64,000 nt of DNA, taken from contig JAZRGK010000058.1 of assembly GCA_045644145.1 (NCBI GenBank), positions 1 to 64,000 of the forward strand, given 5' to 3'. The DNA is from Flemingiibacterium sp045644145. Its GTDB lineage: Bacteria > Bacillota > Clostridia > Oscillospirales > CAG-272. Positions within the stretch are counted from its first letter, which is position 1, and each line of letters begins with the position of its first letter. Position numbers and translations under genes: made by a program. Of the stretch, positions 28,207 to 36,413 are shown piece after piece. The notes beneath the pieces are model-generated. The model ran no database searches and had not been told where the DNA came from. It saw only the letters and a list, made by a program, of their open reading frames with translations.

Positions 28207-28215
28207 ATTATACCA
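28207..28215 (-). promoter_or_regulatory. Extended -10 promoter of the surface operon
   Basis: On the minus strand TGGTATAAT (28215-28207) is an extended -10. The -35 region (28235-28230, TATATT) is poor, which is usual where an activator is needed; the direct repeats at 28241-28275 start just upstream. Confidence 0.65.
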
Positions 28216-28240
28216 TATATATGGGGCTTAATATAGGTTT

Positions 28241-28275
28241 TGGAACGAAATGCATTCCTTGTGGAACGAAATGCA
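28241..28275. promoter_or_regulatory. Tandem 14-bp direct repeats, likely LytTR binding site
   Basis: TGGAACGAAATGCA occurs at 28241-28254 and again at 28262-28275, 21 bp apart. LytTR regulators such as AgrA bind pairs of direct repeats about two helical turns apart. The pair sits between the divergent promoters and beside a LytTR gene, so it is probably this regulator's operator. Confidence 0.75.
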
Positions 28276-28285
28276 ACGCAAATTG

Positions 28286-28314
28286 TTGAAAAAGATTGTC
28301 TTTTCTGATATAAT
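28286..28314 (+). promoter_or_regulatory. Promoter of the two-component operon
   Basis: TTGAAA (28286-28291), 17-bp spacer, TATAAT (28309-28314), starting 11 bp after the second direct repeat. Confidence 0.8.
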
Positions 28315-28357
28315 TATATCAACACATAATAATTGTTATAGACAAGGAGGTAGTTAC

Positions 28358-29080
28358 TTGCTGCGAATTGCAATCTGCGACGATATGCCGGATTTTCTCG
28401 CACGTGCAGGCTCTTTGGTATCCTCATGGAAAGAAGATATCGAGGACGTTATCGTTGAGCTTTTTTCTGACGGGGACTCACTTATCGACGCTCACGTTAA
28501 GAATCCGTTTGATATTATCTTACTCGACATAGTAATGCCCCTTACGAATGGAATATACACAGCGACGCAAATACGAAAAAACGATAAATCGGTAAAGCTC
28601 GTATTTCTCACATCATCCCCCGAATTTGCAATCGAATCATATTCGGTGCACGCAAACGGCTATCTTTTAAAGCCCATTGACAAAGAAAGACTTTACGCGT
28701 GTCTTGACGATCTGTATGAAGATATCTCCGAGGTAACAAAGTACATCCTCATCAAGGATGCGCCATCTGTACACCGTATTGAGCTTCGCAGCATCGAATA
28801 CGCAGAGGCACAAGGCAAGCACGTAGTTTTCACCTTATCAAGTGGAAAGCAGATCAAATCAAGTGAGCCGTTTTACGCTTACAACGATAAGCTCACGCCG
28901 CAGGACGGTTTCTTAAAGTGTCACCGAAGCTACATAGTAAATATTTTTCGCATAAGCAAATACACCCCAAAGGAAATAACAATGCGTTCAGGATATCGTA
29001 TACCGATCTCCAGAACCGCGCACAAGGATTTTGAAGCGGCATACTTTGAATTAACCTTCGGAAAGGTAGGAGATATATAA
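28358..29080 (+). CDS. LytTR-family response regulator (AgrA-like)
   Basis: A 240-residue response regulator. The receiver domain (1-120) has the acidic pair DD at residues 8-9, the phospho-acceptor Asp in IILLDIVMP, and Lys in LLKPID. The LytTR DNA-binding domain (about 135-235) shows the typical FLKCHRSYIVN segment. Translation starts at a TTG (28358) with AAGGAGG seven bases upstream. The stop overlaps the kinase start by one base (TAATG). It likely activates both itself and the divergent surface operon through the direct repeats at 28241-28275. Confidence 0.92.
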   Translation: MLRIAICDDMPDFLARAGSLVSSWKEDIEDVIVELFSDGDSLIDAHVKNPFDIILLDIVMPLTNGIYTATQIRKNDKSVKLVFLTSSPEFAIESYSVHANGYLLKPIDKERLYACLDDLYEDISEVTKYILIKDAPSVHRIELRSIEYAEAQGKHVVFTLSSGKQIKSSEPFYAYNDKLTPQDGFLKCHRSYIVNIFRISKYTPKEITMRSGYRIPISRTAHKDFEAAYFELTFGKVGDI

Positions 29081-30345
29081 TGACAGAGCAAATCATGGTA
29101 CTACTTCACGGCTTTATAGTCCTGCTGTTCGGCGTATTTTTGTCCGCCTCATTTGCAAACATCCCGCTGAATAAAAAGAATACTCTTATAATGCTGCTTT
29201 TTTCCGTCTTAACGGGTGCACTTCAATGGGTCATTCAAATTTTCGTCAGCGAGTCTTTTTTGTGGAAGGCGTATCCACTCATCACGCATCTGCCGCTCAT
29301 ACTCTTTATTGTATTTTTCTTTGGCAAGCGTCCAATCTCCGCGATCGTTTCGACATTTACTGCATACCTGCTGTGCCAGCCCGCGAAGTGGTTCGGTGTG
29401 CTCACCTATTCGCTGTCCGATAATAAAATCGCAGAATTCTGTGCAAGAATTGCAGTCCTGCTCACCGTTTTTGTTGTAACGCTTATATTTTTATCACGCT
29501 CATTTTCGGAAATATTCGAAAAGGATACGAAAAGCGTTTGTATATTCGCGATAGTCCCGACGGTATATTATGTGTTCGACTATTCAACCGTTGTTTACAC
29601 AAGCATATGGACTGACAACAACCGCATCGCCGCAGAGTTTTTACCGTTTTTTCTGTGCATTATGTTTACGGTATTCTGCGTTGTATACTACAAAGAGCAC
29701 GAGAAAAAGTCCGATGCCGAGCGAAACGAGCAGATAATACGCATCACCGTCGAGGAGCAGGCAAAGGAGCTCGAAGCATTCAAACGGAGCGAGCGTGAAA
29801 TTAAAATGCTCCGACACGATCTGCGTCTGTTTTTGGCTACACTTTCCGTGTGTGTTGATACAGACGATAAGGCGACTGCAAGGGATTTGATAAATTCCTA
29901 CACGGAACAGGTCGACAGATCAAAGCCGAAGCGTTTTTGCGCGAATGATACCGTAAATTACGTTCTCTCGGATTTTGACGCAAAATGTGAAGCGCATGAA
30001 GTCAAGTTTGTCCATTCAGTCGGCGTTGAAAACATATCCGTAAATGAGATCATGTTTTCTTCCATACTCTCAAATGCACTTGACAATGCCCTCAACGCAG
30101 TAATAGAGCTTCCGCTTGAGCAGCGTACCGTTTCTCTTATGCTTAAAGCAGCAAACGGCAAGATTCTTCTCTCTGTGAAAAATCCCATAAGCAAAAAGCC
30201 CGTCTTTTCAGACGGACTTCCGGTAGCGAGCCAAAAGGGTCACGGATACGGCACAAAAAGCATCCGTTATATGACAGAAAAGCTCTGCGGCAATTGTCAA
30301 TTCACCGCAGACGATGAGCTTTTCATGACAAGAGTTATAATATGA
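29080..30345 (+). CDS. GHKL sensor histidine kinase (AgrC-like)
   Basis: A 421-residue kinase. Six or seven TM helices occupy about 1-205, followed by a coiled segment, the phospho-acceptor motif MLRHDLR near residue 245, and a GHKL ATPase domain with N-box NALDNALNAV and G-box GHGYGTKSI. This is the AgrC/ComD architecture, sensing peptides in known cases. No AgrB processing enzyme or AgrD-like precursor is seen in the window, so the ligand is unknown. SD GGAG overlaps the end of the regulator gene. Confidence 0.92.
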   Translation: MTEQIMVLLHGFIVLLFGVFLSASFANIPLNKKNTLIMLLFSVLTGALQWVIQIFVSESFLWKAYPLITHLPLILFIVFFFGKRPISAIVSTFTAYLLCQPAKWFGVLTYSLSDNKIAEFCARIAVLLTVFVVTLIFLSRSFSEIFEKDTKSVCIFAIVPTVYYVFDYSTVVYTSIWTDNNRIAAEFLPFFLCIMFTVFCVVYYKEHEKKSDAERNEQIIRITVEEQAKELEAFKRSEREIKMLRHDLRLFLATLSVCVDTDDKATARDLINSYTEQVDRSKPKRFCANDTVNYVLSDFDAKCEAHEVKFVHSVGVENISVNEIMFSSILSNALDNALNAVIELPLEQRTVSLMLKAANGKILLSVKNPISKKPVFSDGLPVASQKGHGYGTKSIRYMTEKLCGNCQFTADDELFMTRVII

Positions 30346-30400
30346 CACATCAGCGATATTTGTACTATCAAGCCGCGTTACACATCGTACGAGCATCACG

Positions 30401-30432
30401 TTTTCTTTGTCTTATGCGCCTCAAATATTGCT
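30401..30432 (+). repeat. Dispersed terminator-linked repeat, copy 1
   Basis: TTTTCTTTGTCTTATGCG followed by CCTCAAATATTG. Divergent copy of an element found after several terminators between 30 and 40 kb (consensus TTTGTCTAATGCGGCGCAAA then TATT). Confidence 0.55.
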
Positions 30433-30441
30433 TCATAAGTT

Positions 30442-30461
30442 TGACCACAGAGTTGACCACT
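30442..30461. repeat. GACCACAGA-type short repeat, copy 1
   Basis: TGACCACAGAGTTGACCACT. Related copies lie at 30687-30706 and 31020-31038, flanking the two tRNA genes. Possibly remnants of integration next to tRNAs. Confidence 0.5.
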
Positions 30462-30540
30462 TTCACGCATGGACTACATGTACACAACGCACACGAAAGC
30501 GTCAAACGAAAAAACTTCCGCTCTGTATGTGGTCAAAAAG

Positions 30541-30572
30541 CGCTAAAAAAGCCCGTCACCACGGGCTTTTAC
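30541..30572 (+). terminator. Terminator-like hairpin
   Basis: AAAAAGCCCGT and ACGGGCTTTT form a stem with loop CACC and a short T-run. It could end the two-component transcript. Otherwise 30346-30730 holds only the short repeats and no convincing gene. Confidence 0.6.
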
Positions 30573-30730
30573 GGCTTTGGGAGCATGCAGTCGTTTTCGG
30601 CTGTGATTTTCAAAAAAGCGAGCAAACGGGCGAAAAACGGCGGAAACGCGAGGAAATCGTGATCGAGCGGTGGCGGAAAATGCGGCTTGACCACAGGTTT
30701 GACCATAGTTGAGAAAAAATTGAATATTTT

Positions 30731-30805
30731 CGGGGTGTTGCCTAATGGTAAGGCGCTTGGTTTGGGAGCAGGATGTCGCAGGTTCAAATCCTGTCATTCC
30801 GACCA
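30731..30805 (+). tRNA. tRNA-Pro (anticodon TGG)
   Basis: A 75-base cloverleaf with encoded CCA: acceptor CGGGGTG/CATTCCG (two G-U pairs), D arm GCCT/AGGC, anticodon loop TTTGGGA, T arm GCAGG-TTCAAAT-CCTGT. The anticodon stem CTTGG/GCAGG has one G-G mismatch at the pair next to the loop, which is unusual and lowers certainty that it is fully functional. Confidence 0.85.
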
Positions 30806-30811
30806 AAAATG

Positions 30812-30846
30812 GCAGATGTCCCGTAATGGGACATCTGACGTTTTTC
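30812..30846 (+). terminator. Terminator after tRNA-Pro
   Basis: CAGATGTCCC pairs with GGGACATCTG, followed by ACGTTTTTCTTT. Confidence 0.85.
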
Positions 30847-30893
30847 TTTGAAAATGTGAGGATGCTGAAACCGAAAAATCCTACATATTATAT

Positions 30894-30970
30894 GGAAGCA
30901 TAGCTCAGCTGGTTAGAGTACTTGCTTGACATGCAAGGGGTCACTGGTTCGATTCCAGTTGTTTCCACCA
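30894..30970 (+). tRNA. tRNA-Val (anticodon GAC)
   Basis: A 77-base cloverleaf with encoded CCA: acceptor GGAAGCA/TGTTTCC, anticodon stem-loop CTTGC-TTGACAT-GCAAG, T arm with GGTTCGATTCC. All stems are well formed. Confidence 0.95.
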
Positions 30971-30971
30971 T

Positions 30972-31003
30972 GAAAACCATCGCGAAAGCGGTGGTTTTTT
31001 CGT
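30972..31003 (+). terminator. Terminator after tRNA-Val
   Basis: ACCATCGC and GCGGTGGT pair around a GAAA tetraloop, followed by TTTTTT. Confidence 0.85.
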
Positions 31004-31099
31004 AGGTGGGATGTGCGCAGACCACAGAATTGACCACTTATAAAATATAAAAAACCCCTTATGATTAAAAATAAATAATAGATATAACGAGGCTGTTTT

Positions 31100-31669
31100 A
31101 TGAATGAAATGAAAGAAATAAATGAAGATGAATCTATACTACTTCAACATTTAGCTATTCCATCCTTTTTGGCAGAACTTTTTAATGCCGATTTTTTAAA
31201 TAGCGAATATTTCAAAAACTTACATTATGAAAATGAAATACACAAAGATATTTTACGTCGATCTGGGCTTGGCAATCCCGCATGCATGCAAATCATGCTA
31301 TATTCTCTATTAGTAGTTCCGCAAGAACTACTGTCCAAGCCACAATTTAAATCCTTTGAGAATTATCAACTAAAGCATTTAAATCCTAAAATACCCACTT
31401 ACATCGAAGACGGAACTTACTCTACCTATGAAAATGAAGATACTTGTGAAAAAATCAATTATGTTAGACACATCCGAAATTCTATAGCACATGCTAATAT
31501 GCATTATTTTGAACGAAACGGAATACCACATGTAAAATTTATTGACAGTTCATTAGATAAGAAATCTAAGTGTGAGATTGTTATGCAGTGCAGATATGTC
31601 GGATCAATTTTAATGGATTTGCAAAAGAACACTATGAATCTTCTCGATTCTATGCTATTTTCTAAATAA
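31100..31669 (+). CDS. HEPN-like domain protein
   Basis: A 189-residue, very AT-rich gene, unlike its neighbours. The protein is helical, and VRHIRNSIAHANM near residues 125-137 matches the R-x4-H signature of HEPN RNase-type proteins, where Arg and His form the active site. Many HEPN proteins are toxins or defence nucleases. No partner antitoxin (MNT) is visible next to it. It lies right after two tRNA genes and before decayed integrases, so it is probably a horizontally acquired passenger. Family assignment rests on the motif alone. Confidence 0.6.
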   Translation: MNEMKEINEDESILLQHLAIPSFLAELFNADFLNSEYFKNLHYENEIHKDILRRSGLGNPACMQIMLYSLLVVPQELLSKPQFKSFENYQLKHLNPKIPTYIEDGTYSTYENEDTCEKINYVRHIRNSIAHANMHYFERNGIPHVKFIDSSLDKKSKCEIVMQCRYVGSILMDLQKNTMNLLDSMLFSK

Positions 31670-31775
31670 ACATAAGAATATTTCCGCACAATAGTGCATC
31701 TACGGTCAATACCTTTTCATAAAATTTCTGAAAAATTTATTTTCCGTTTTCTTTGTTTACCCCGACGCAAATTTT

Positions 31776-31803
31776 AAAGGGCGACCGCCTTGGTCGCCCT
31801 TCT
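31776..31803 (-). terminator. Terminator of the integrase pseudogene
   Basis: On the minus strand GGGCGACC pairs with GGTCGCCC, followed by TTTAAAATTT. Modest T-run. Confidence 0.65.
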
Positions 31804-31808
31804 CTCTA

Positions 31809-33124
31809 TCACGCATTCGCCGCCTTTTTCATCTCCGCAATCTCCGCTTTCATCTCGCGTATCATTTCTGCCAGCTTCTCCTCGCATTCTTCTCTCGTGT
31901 TGGCGTACACATTCCTCGCCATCCGCTTGCCGCCCACTTTCGGCGAATAGCGCCCCTCGTATAGATGCTCGTTTATCATCGATATACATCCCGTGCCGGG
32001 CTTGCGAATCTTGCCTGTGTACGGCTCAAATTTCGCCTCTGTGGCGTTTTCTTGCAGTTTGTCGGTACTTGCCGCCTTGCTTTCGCTCATATCCGCCATC
32101 TCCGCGTTTGTGCCGCCTATCTCGCGATCGATCTTCGCCGCCGCTTGCTGCTGCATAGTGTCTGTAATATGGCTGTAGATATCAAGCGTAGTTTCCGCGC
32201 TGACGTGACCGATCATAGCAGATAGCGTCTTTACATCCATCCCGTTCTCGATCGCCATCGTGGCAAAGGTGTGGCGCAGATCGTGAAACCGCACCTTCTT
32301 GCATTTAGCACGCTCGAGTATCAGCTGAAACCGACGGTACACCGCCGACGGATCTCTCGGTGCATCTTCTTTCACTGGTGACGGGAACATCCACTCGCTT
32401 TTTGCTGTTTGTTTCATCTCCGTGAGTAGTTGCACCATTTCCTTCGCTAACCGTATCGTGCGTATTGAAGATTTCGTCTTGAGCGTAGATACTGTAGTTT
32501 TGCCTTCAACCTTCACCACTTGTCGTGAGATATTGAGGTCGCCCGTCTGCGTTAGCACCTGCATTTCTTTTGATTTCTTCGGTGGCAGTTTGCATCAGAT
32601 TGCGGGATTTGTTGTGATCAGTCCCTCGGCAACCGCCTTTTCGAGTGCCGCTCTGCATGTGGTGTGACATGAGCGCACCATGCGGGCGGACAATCCCTCG
32701 CCGTATTTTTCGGTTAGGTGCTTTCGCCCCGATTTTTCAGCTTTGCGTAAAACTGCTGCAGGTCGTTCTGCGTGAGCTTATTGAGCGGTATTTTGCCTAT
32801 CATTGGAATGATGTGCGTATATATTCTGTTTTCATAACACGCTTGTGTTTTAGGTTTTACCGTCAGCTTGCAGAAGTTTTGATACCAGAAATCAAGCCAG
32901 TCGCCAAACGGCATGTCTGCCTTTAATTTCTCATTTGACCGACCGCACTCCTCTTTTAGTGCTTTGAGCTTTTGCGCACACTCCGTCTTGGTATCCGCCA
33001 AGACGTTTTTGGTTTTGGGATAACCGTTATCGTTGTATCCGACAACTACACGGCCTTCCCAACGTCCGTCCTTACGAAGGAATATACTACCCTCGCCGTT
33101 CTTTTTGCCATGATATATTCCCAC
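31809..33124 (-). pseudogene. Tyrosine integrase pseudogene (frameshift plus stop)
   Basis: A phage/ICE-type tyrosine recombinase broken in two places. The N-terminal part (33124-32714) holds an AP2-like and a SAM-like DNA-binding domain (GEGSIFLRKDGRWEGRV; FCKLTVKPKTQACYENRIY). The frame is lost near 32715-32725; the continuing reading (RKHLTEKYGEGLSARMVRS) then meets TGA at 32597-32595 in place of a sense codon. The catalytic part (to 31809) keeps HDLRHTF, the GHVS histidine and the Tyr in DIYSHIT, with a 90-residue C-terminal extension. Either two mutations occurred or one is a sequencing error; both together suggest decay. Confidence 0.85.
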
Positions 33125-33127
33125 TTT

Positions 33128-33643
33128 TTACATTATCATAATATTTTTCATCATATTACTAACCACTTCCGAGGCATTCTTCTCCATATCGGCGGTTACA
33201 TGCGTGTAAGTATCAAGCGTAAAGCTTGCATTGGTGTGGCCGAGTATGCCTGAGAGCGTTTTTGCATCCACTCCGCCTTGCATTGCGTGGGTGGCGAAGG
33301 TATGACGCAGGTCGTGGAAGCGTACCATTGGCAGCTCAGCACGTTTCAGAAGCGCTTTCAGCTTACGGTATGCCGCGGCAAGATTAACCGGATACTCGGG
33401 ATGAAACAAATTCGGGAATATCCATTCACTTACCGCTGTTTTCTGTCGTGTGCGAAGCATCTCGATCACGCTTTGCGGTAGCGTGATACTGCGCACACCT
33501 TTGTCTGTCTTGGTTTCGCCGATATTTACTCCCCCTCCTTTCTTTACCGACACTGATCTCTGTATGCGAAGTTTGCCGGTATCCATGTTGAAGTCGCTCC
33601 ACTTGAGTCCACATATCTTTCCGCAACTGCGAGGCCTTGGCAT
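33128..33643 (-). pseudogene. Truncated second tyrosine integrase
   Basis: Only the catalytic C-terminal half of an integrase remains (171 residues): KICGLKWSDFN, HDLRHTFATHAM, GHTNASFTLDTYTHV. Identity with family sequence ends near 33615-33620, where the expected RRGE before ICGLKW is replaced by unrelated residues. At that point a truncated DUF1810 gene begins on the other strand, so a deletion or insertion joined two genes here. It sits immediately upstream of the first integrase remnant, the two being related copies. Confidence 0.8.
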
Positions 33644-33935
33644 GAACTCTATGGCATATACCTACGGCATTGCCGATCTCACCGAAGCAACATCATATTT
33701 CGCACATCCGGTTTTGTCAGCTCGGCTTATCGGGATGTGCGAGGTGTTGCTTACGCATAAAAACAATAATGCTGAATATATTTTCGGCTATACCGATGCG
33801 ATGAAACTACGATCCTCTATGACTCTGTTCGCTTTGGTCAGCGAAAACGGCTCTGTGTTTCATAGAGTATTAGAGCAGTTTTATTCAGGCAAAATGGATA
33901 ATAGGACTTTAGAGATTTTACAACGTCAACAGTGA
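33612..33935 (+). pseudogene. C-terminal remnant of a DUF1810 protein
   Basis: From 33612 the plus-strand frame reads HIFPQLRGLG..., then YGIADLTEATSYFAHPVL, EYIFGYTDAMKLRSSMTLFA and a C-terminal F-Y-S-G-K-M-D-N-R-T-L stretch: the second half of DUF1810, a small family of unknown function. The N-terminal third (ending W-[YF]-I-F-P-Q) is missing and replaced by the integrase remnant on the opposite strand. Codons upstream of 33612 in the same frame do not resemble the family. Confidence 0.75.
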
Positions 33936-33944
33936 TACGTAAAA

Positions 33945-34006
33945 CGCCGATGAGGAATCGAAACCTCATCGGCTGTTTTCTTTGTCTAATGCGGCGCAAA
34001 TATTGC
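33945..34006 (+). repeat. Terminator plus dispersed repeat, copy 2
   Basis: GCCGATGAGG/CCTCATCGGC hairpin and T-rich tract, then TTTGTCTAATGCGGCGCAAA and TATTG. The hairpin ends the DUF1810 transcript. Confidence 0.75.
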
Positions 34007-34084
34007 ACTCCACTCCCCTTGACCAATTCACGAATTTATGGTACAACATACCCACACCAATCTCACTACACACGAGGGCACACC

Positions 34085-34738
34085 ATGGAAAACATCACCA
34101 TCCGTTTAGAAACCAAAAAAGACTACCGCGCAGTCGAGGAACTCACACGCGAGGCGTTTTGGAACGTCTACAAGCCCGGCGCGGACGAGCATTACTATGT
34201 ACACATGATGCGTTCTCATCCCGATTTCATCCCCGAGCTTGCGTTCATACTTGAAAAGGACGGTGAAATCGTGGGCAACATCATGTACACGAAGGCGTGG
34301 CTTGAGGACGAGAACGGCAATCGCAAAGAGATACTCTCCTTCGGACCGCTTTGCGTTGCTCCCAAGTATCAGCGTCAGAAGCTCGGAAAGATTCTCATCG
34401 AGCACTCCTTCAATGTGGCACGCAAGATGGGATATGACGTGAACATCAATTTCGGCAATCCCGGCAACTATGTCAGCCGCGGATTTGTCAGTTGCAAAAA
34501 GAAAAACGTCAGCTTTGTCGTGGACGGCAACTTCCCGACGGCACTTCTCGTAGCCGAGCTTGTTCCGGGCGTGCTTGACGGCAAAAAGTGGATGTACATT
34601 CCCTCAACTGCCGCCGACTGCTGTGTGGACACCGCTGCTGTGGAGGCGTTCGATGCGACTTTCCCTGTGAAGGAAAAGAAGTGGATGCCGAGCCAGGAGG
34701 AGTTCTATATTTACAGCCATTCTTCGGTTGTGAGATAA
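34085..34738 (+). CDS. GNAT-family N-acetyltransferase
   Basis: A 217-residue acetyltransferase. The fold starts ITIRLETKKDYRAVEELTRE; the acetyl-CoA loop reads LCVAPKYQRQKLGKIL (Q-R-x-K-L-G-K variant of R/QxxGxG/A), followed by a helix and the NPGNYVSRGF strand. The C-terminal 60 residues fit the YhbS-like subgroup. Start 34085 is chosen because the protein match begins there, with GAGGG upstream; the open frame extends further back through the repeat. Substrate unknown. Confidence 0.88.
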   Translation: MENITIRLETKKDYRAVEELTREAFWNVYKPGADEHYYVHMMRSHPDFIPELAFILEKDGEIVGNIMYTKAWLEDENGNRKEILSFGPLCVAPKYQRQKLGKILIEHSFNVARKMGYDVNINFGNPGNYVSRGFVSCKKKNVSFVVDGNFPTALLVAELVPGVLDGKKWMYIPSTAADCCVDTAAVEAFDATFPVKEKKWMPSQEEFYIYSHSSVVR

Positions 34739-34744
34739 ACGTAG

Positions 34745-34840
34745 AATGCCGATGTGATTTCTATTCCTCATCGGCGTATTTTTTTGTCTAATGCGGCGCA
34801 AATATTTGATGCTTGCCCCAGACGCGAGCATCGGGGAAGT
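34745..34840 (+). repeat. Terminator plus dispersed repeat, copy 3 (long form)
   Basis: A GCCGATG...CATCGGC hairpin, T-tract, TTTGTCTAATGCGGCGCAAA, then a second module with GATGCTTGCCCCAGACGCGA and CATCGGGGAAGT. The second module recurs at 36263-36297. Confidence 0.7.
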
Positions 34841-34955
34841 AGAATATGAATATAAAAGTAAGCGTTTTCTGTCAAGACAAATTCATAACTATATGCTATA
34901 ATGGTATCACAAACATACAGCTGAACGTTTGAATCAAAGATTAGGAGGGCTATTC

Positions 34956-36188
34956 ATGGAAAATAGCGATCTTATTACAAAAGCGTTGAACTATATAAGA
35001 TCCGAGAATAAGAAAAGCGATATTACCATTGATGACATAGCAACCCATGCAGGCTTTTCTACGGATTACTTCAACCGTTTTTTCTTTGCACACACCGGGT
35101 TTAATATTATGGAATATGTTCGGTTCAGCAGAATGAAAAAAGCTGCACGGCTTTTACGCGTAACGAATAACGATATTCTTGACATTGCTTTGGATTGCGG
35201 ATATGAAGCACACGAAAGTTTTTCAAGAGCATTCAAAAATCAATACGGCATATCGCCGAGCGAATACAGAAAAAAGTATGAAAAAGTAGAAGCATATTAC
35301 GGCGATTTTTATAATGACACAATCGGAGCAAGACTTTTGCATGAGTTCAAAAACTTCAAGATTGCTGACAGCGATGAAGTAATCGATTACCTTCTCGAAA
35401 CGGATGCGCTCCGCTTCGGATATATCGCCGTTTGCTTCCGTGTCAACGGCGGTGTCGCTCTATATAATGGTGAAGACTTCAAAGAAGGTTTTGTTTGGTT
35501 TACCGAATGGGATAACCGAATTGAAGGAGAGATCATTTGTGATGATTGGGATAAAATTGCTGAATATAAAAGTATTTTCTCGGATGAACGCTTTGATATA
35601 ATTCTGTATACTATGGAATCCGATCAAGTTATTAAAAATGAATTATTTAAGCGTGGAGTAACTATAGGCACTGTCAAACGCCGTCAATACAATATCTACA
35701 CCGGGGAACCGTACACACTGTCATCCATAGAAGATATTTCTATGAGACTTATCAAATACGATGATATCGATCTTGTTGAGAAATTCTTTTATGAAAGAGA
35801 TCCGAGCCGGGGAAGTAATTCTCCGAGGCTAAAGCAGTTGAAGCATGAACTGTATCAAAGAGATGTGCTTGGTAATACCGAGCATTCTGTATTTATGTAC
35901 GGCATATTTAGAGGCGTACGCTTAATCGGAGTAAGCGACGGAGGGTTACAGAGCGCACACGGATTTGTCATAAACAATTGCGTAGTAACTACTGCTTTAC
36001 CGGAATATGAAACCGAAGAGCTGTATCAGTATGCTTTCAAATTTGTAACCAATGCCGCCCTTGAAAAAGGCGCATTACCGATTGACGATACACAAACGCC
36101 AAATACACCTGATGAAAACAAAAGTGGCGTTTTCAATTCTACCGACCTCGGCTATAAAACGGTTACGAACGTCTGTATTTTGAAGTAA
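34956..36188 (+). CDS. AraC-family regulator with C-terminal ligand domain
   Basis: A 410-residue protein. Residues 1-105 hold the double HTH of AraC/XylS regulators (IDDIATHAGFSTDYFNRFFF; ILDIALDCGYEAHESFSRAF; YGISPSEYRK). The remaining 300 residues form an unassigned sensing part, perhaps with a GNAT-like fold near the end (GIFRGVRLIGVSDGG). N-terminal placement of the HTH is typical of the Rob/SoxS-like group with added domains. SD TTAGGAGGG sets the start at 34956. Confidence 0.88.
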   Translation: MENSDLITKALNYIRSENKKSDITIDDIATHAGFSTDYFNRFFFAHTGFNIMEYVRFSRMKKAARLLRVTNNDILDIALDCGYEAHESFSRAFKNQYGISPSEYRKKYEKVEAYYGDFYNDTIGARLLHEFKNFKIADSDEVIDYLLETDALRFGYIAVCFRVNGGVALYNGEDFKEGFVWFTEWDNRIEGEIICDDWDKIAEYKSIFSDERFDIILYTMESDQVIKNELFKRGVTIGTVKRRQYNIYTGEPYTLSSIEDISMRLIKYDDIDLVEKFFYERDPSRGSNSPRLKQLKHELYQRDVLGNTEHSVFMYGIFRGVRLIGVSDGGLQSAHGFVINNCVVTTALPEYETEELYQYAFKFVTNAALEKGALPIDDTQTPNTPDENKSGVFNSTDLGYKTVTNVCILK

Positions 36189-36297
36189 TCACCTGCCCCG
36201 CCTTGCGCGGGGCTTTTCTTTGTCTACGGTGCCGCATTATTTGGTGGTCGACACTGCGCGCTATGCTTGCCCAGACGCAAGCGTCGGGGAAAGTGGA
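36189..36297 (+). repeat. Terminator plus dispersed repeat, copy 4 (long form)
   Basis: GCCCCGC/GCGGGGC hairpin with TTTTCTTTGTCTACGGTG and CCGCATTATTTG, then ATGCTTGCCCAGACGCAAGC and GTCGGGGAAAGTGG. The terminator differs from copies 2 and 3, but the sequence after it is the same family. Confidence 0.7.
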
Positions 36298-36413
36298 AAA
36301 TACATTTATGTCAATGAACACTTGATGTTCTTAACAACGAATTGATAATTGTTTTTTTGCAAATATATGCTATAATATAATCACACCGGTGATAAACATT
36401 TTGGAGGTACGAT

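Noticed and set aside
28286..28314. Sigma-54 or sporulation-type promoter
   Set aside because: The elements match sigma-A; no GG-N10-GC pattern is present.
30543..30806. Frame on the minus strand beginning MVGMTGFEPATSCSQTK
   Set aside because: This is the well-known false protein produced by reading the antisense of a tRNA; it covers tRNA-Pro.
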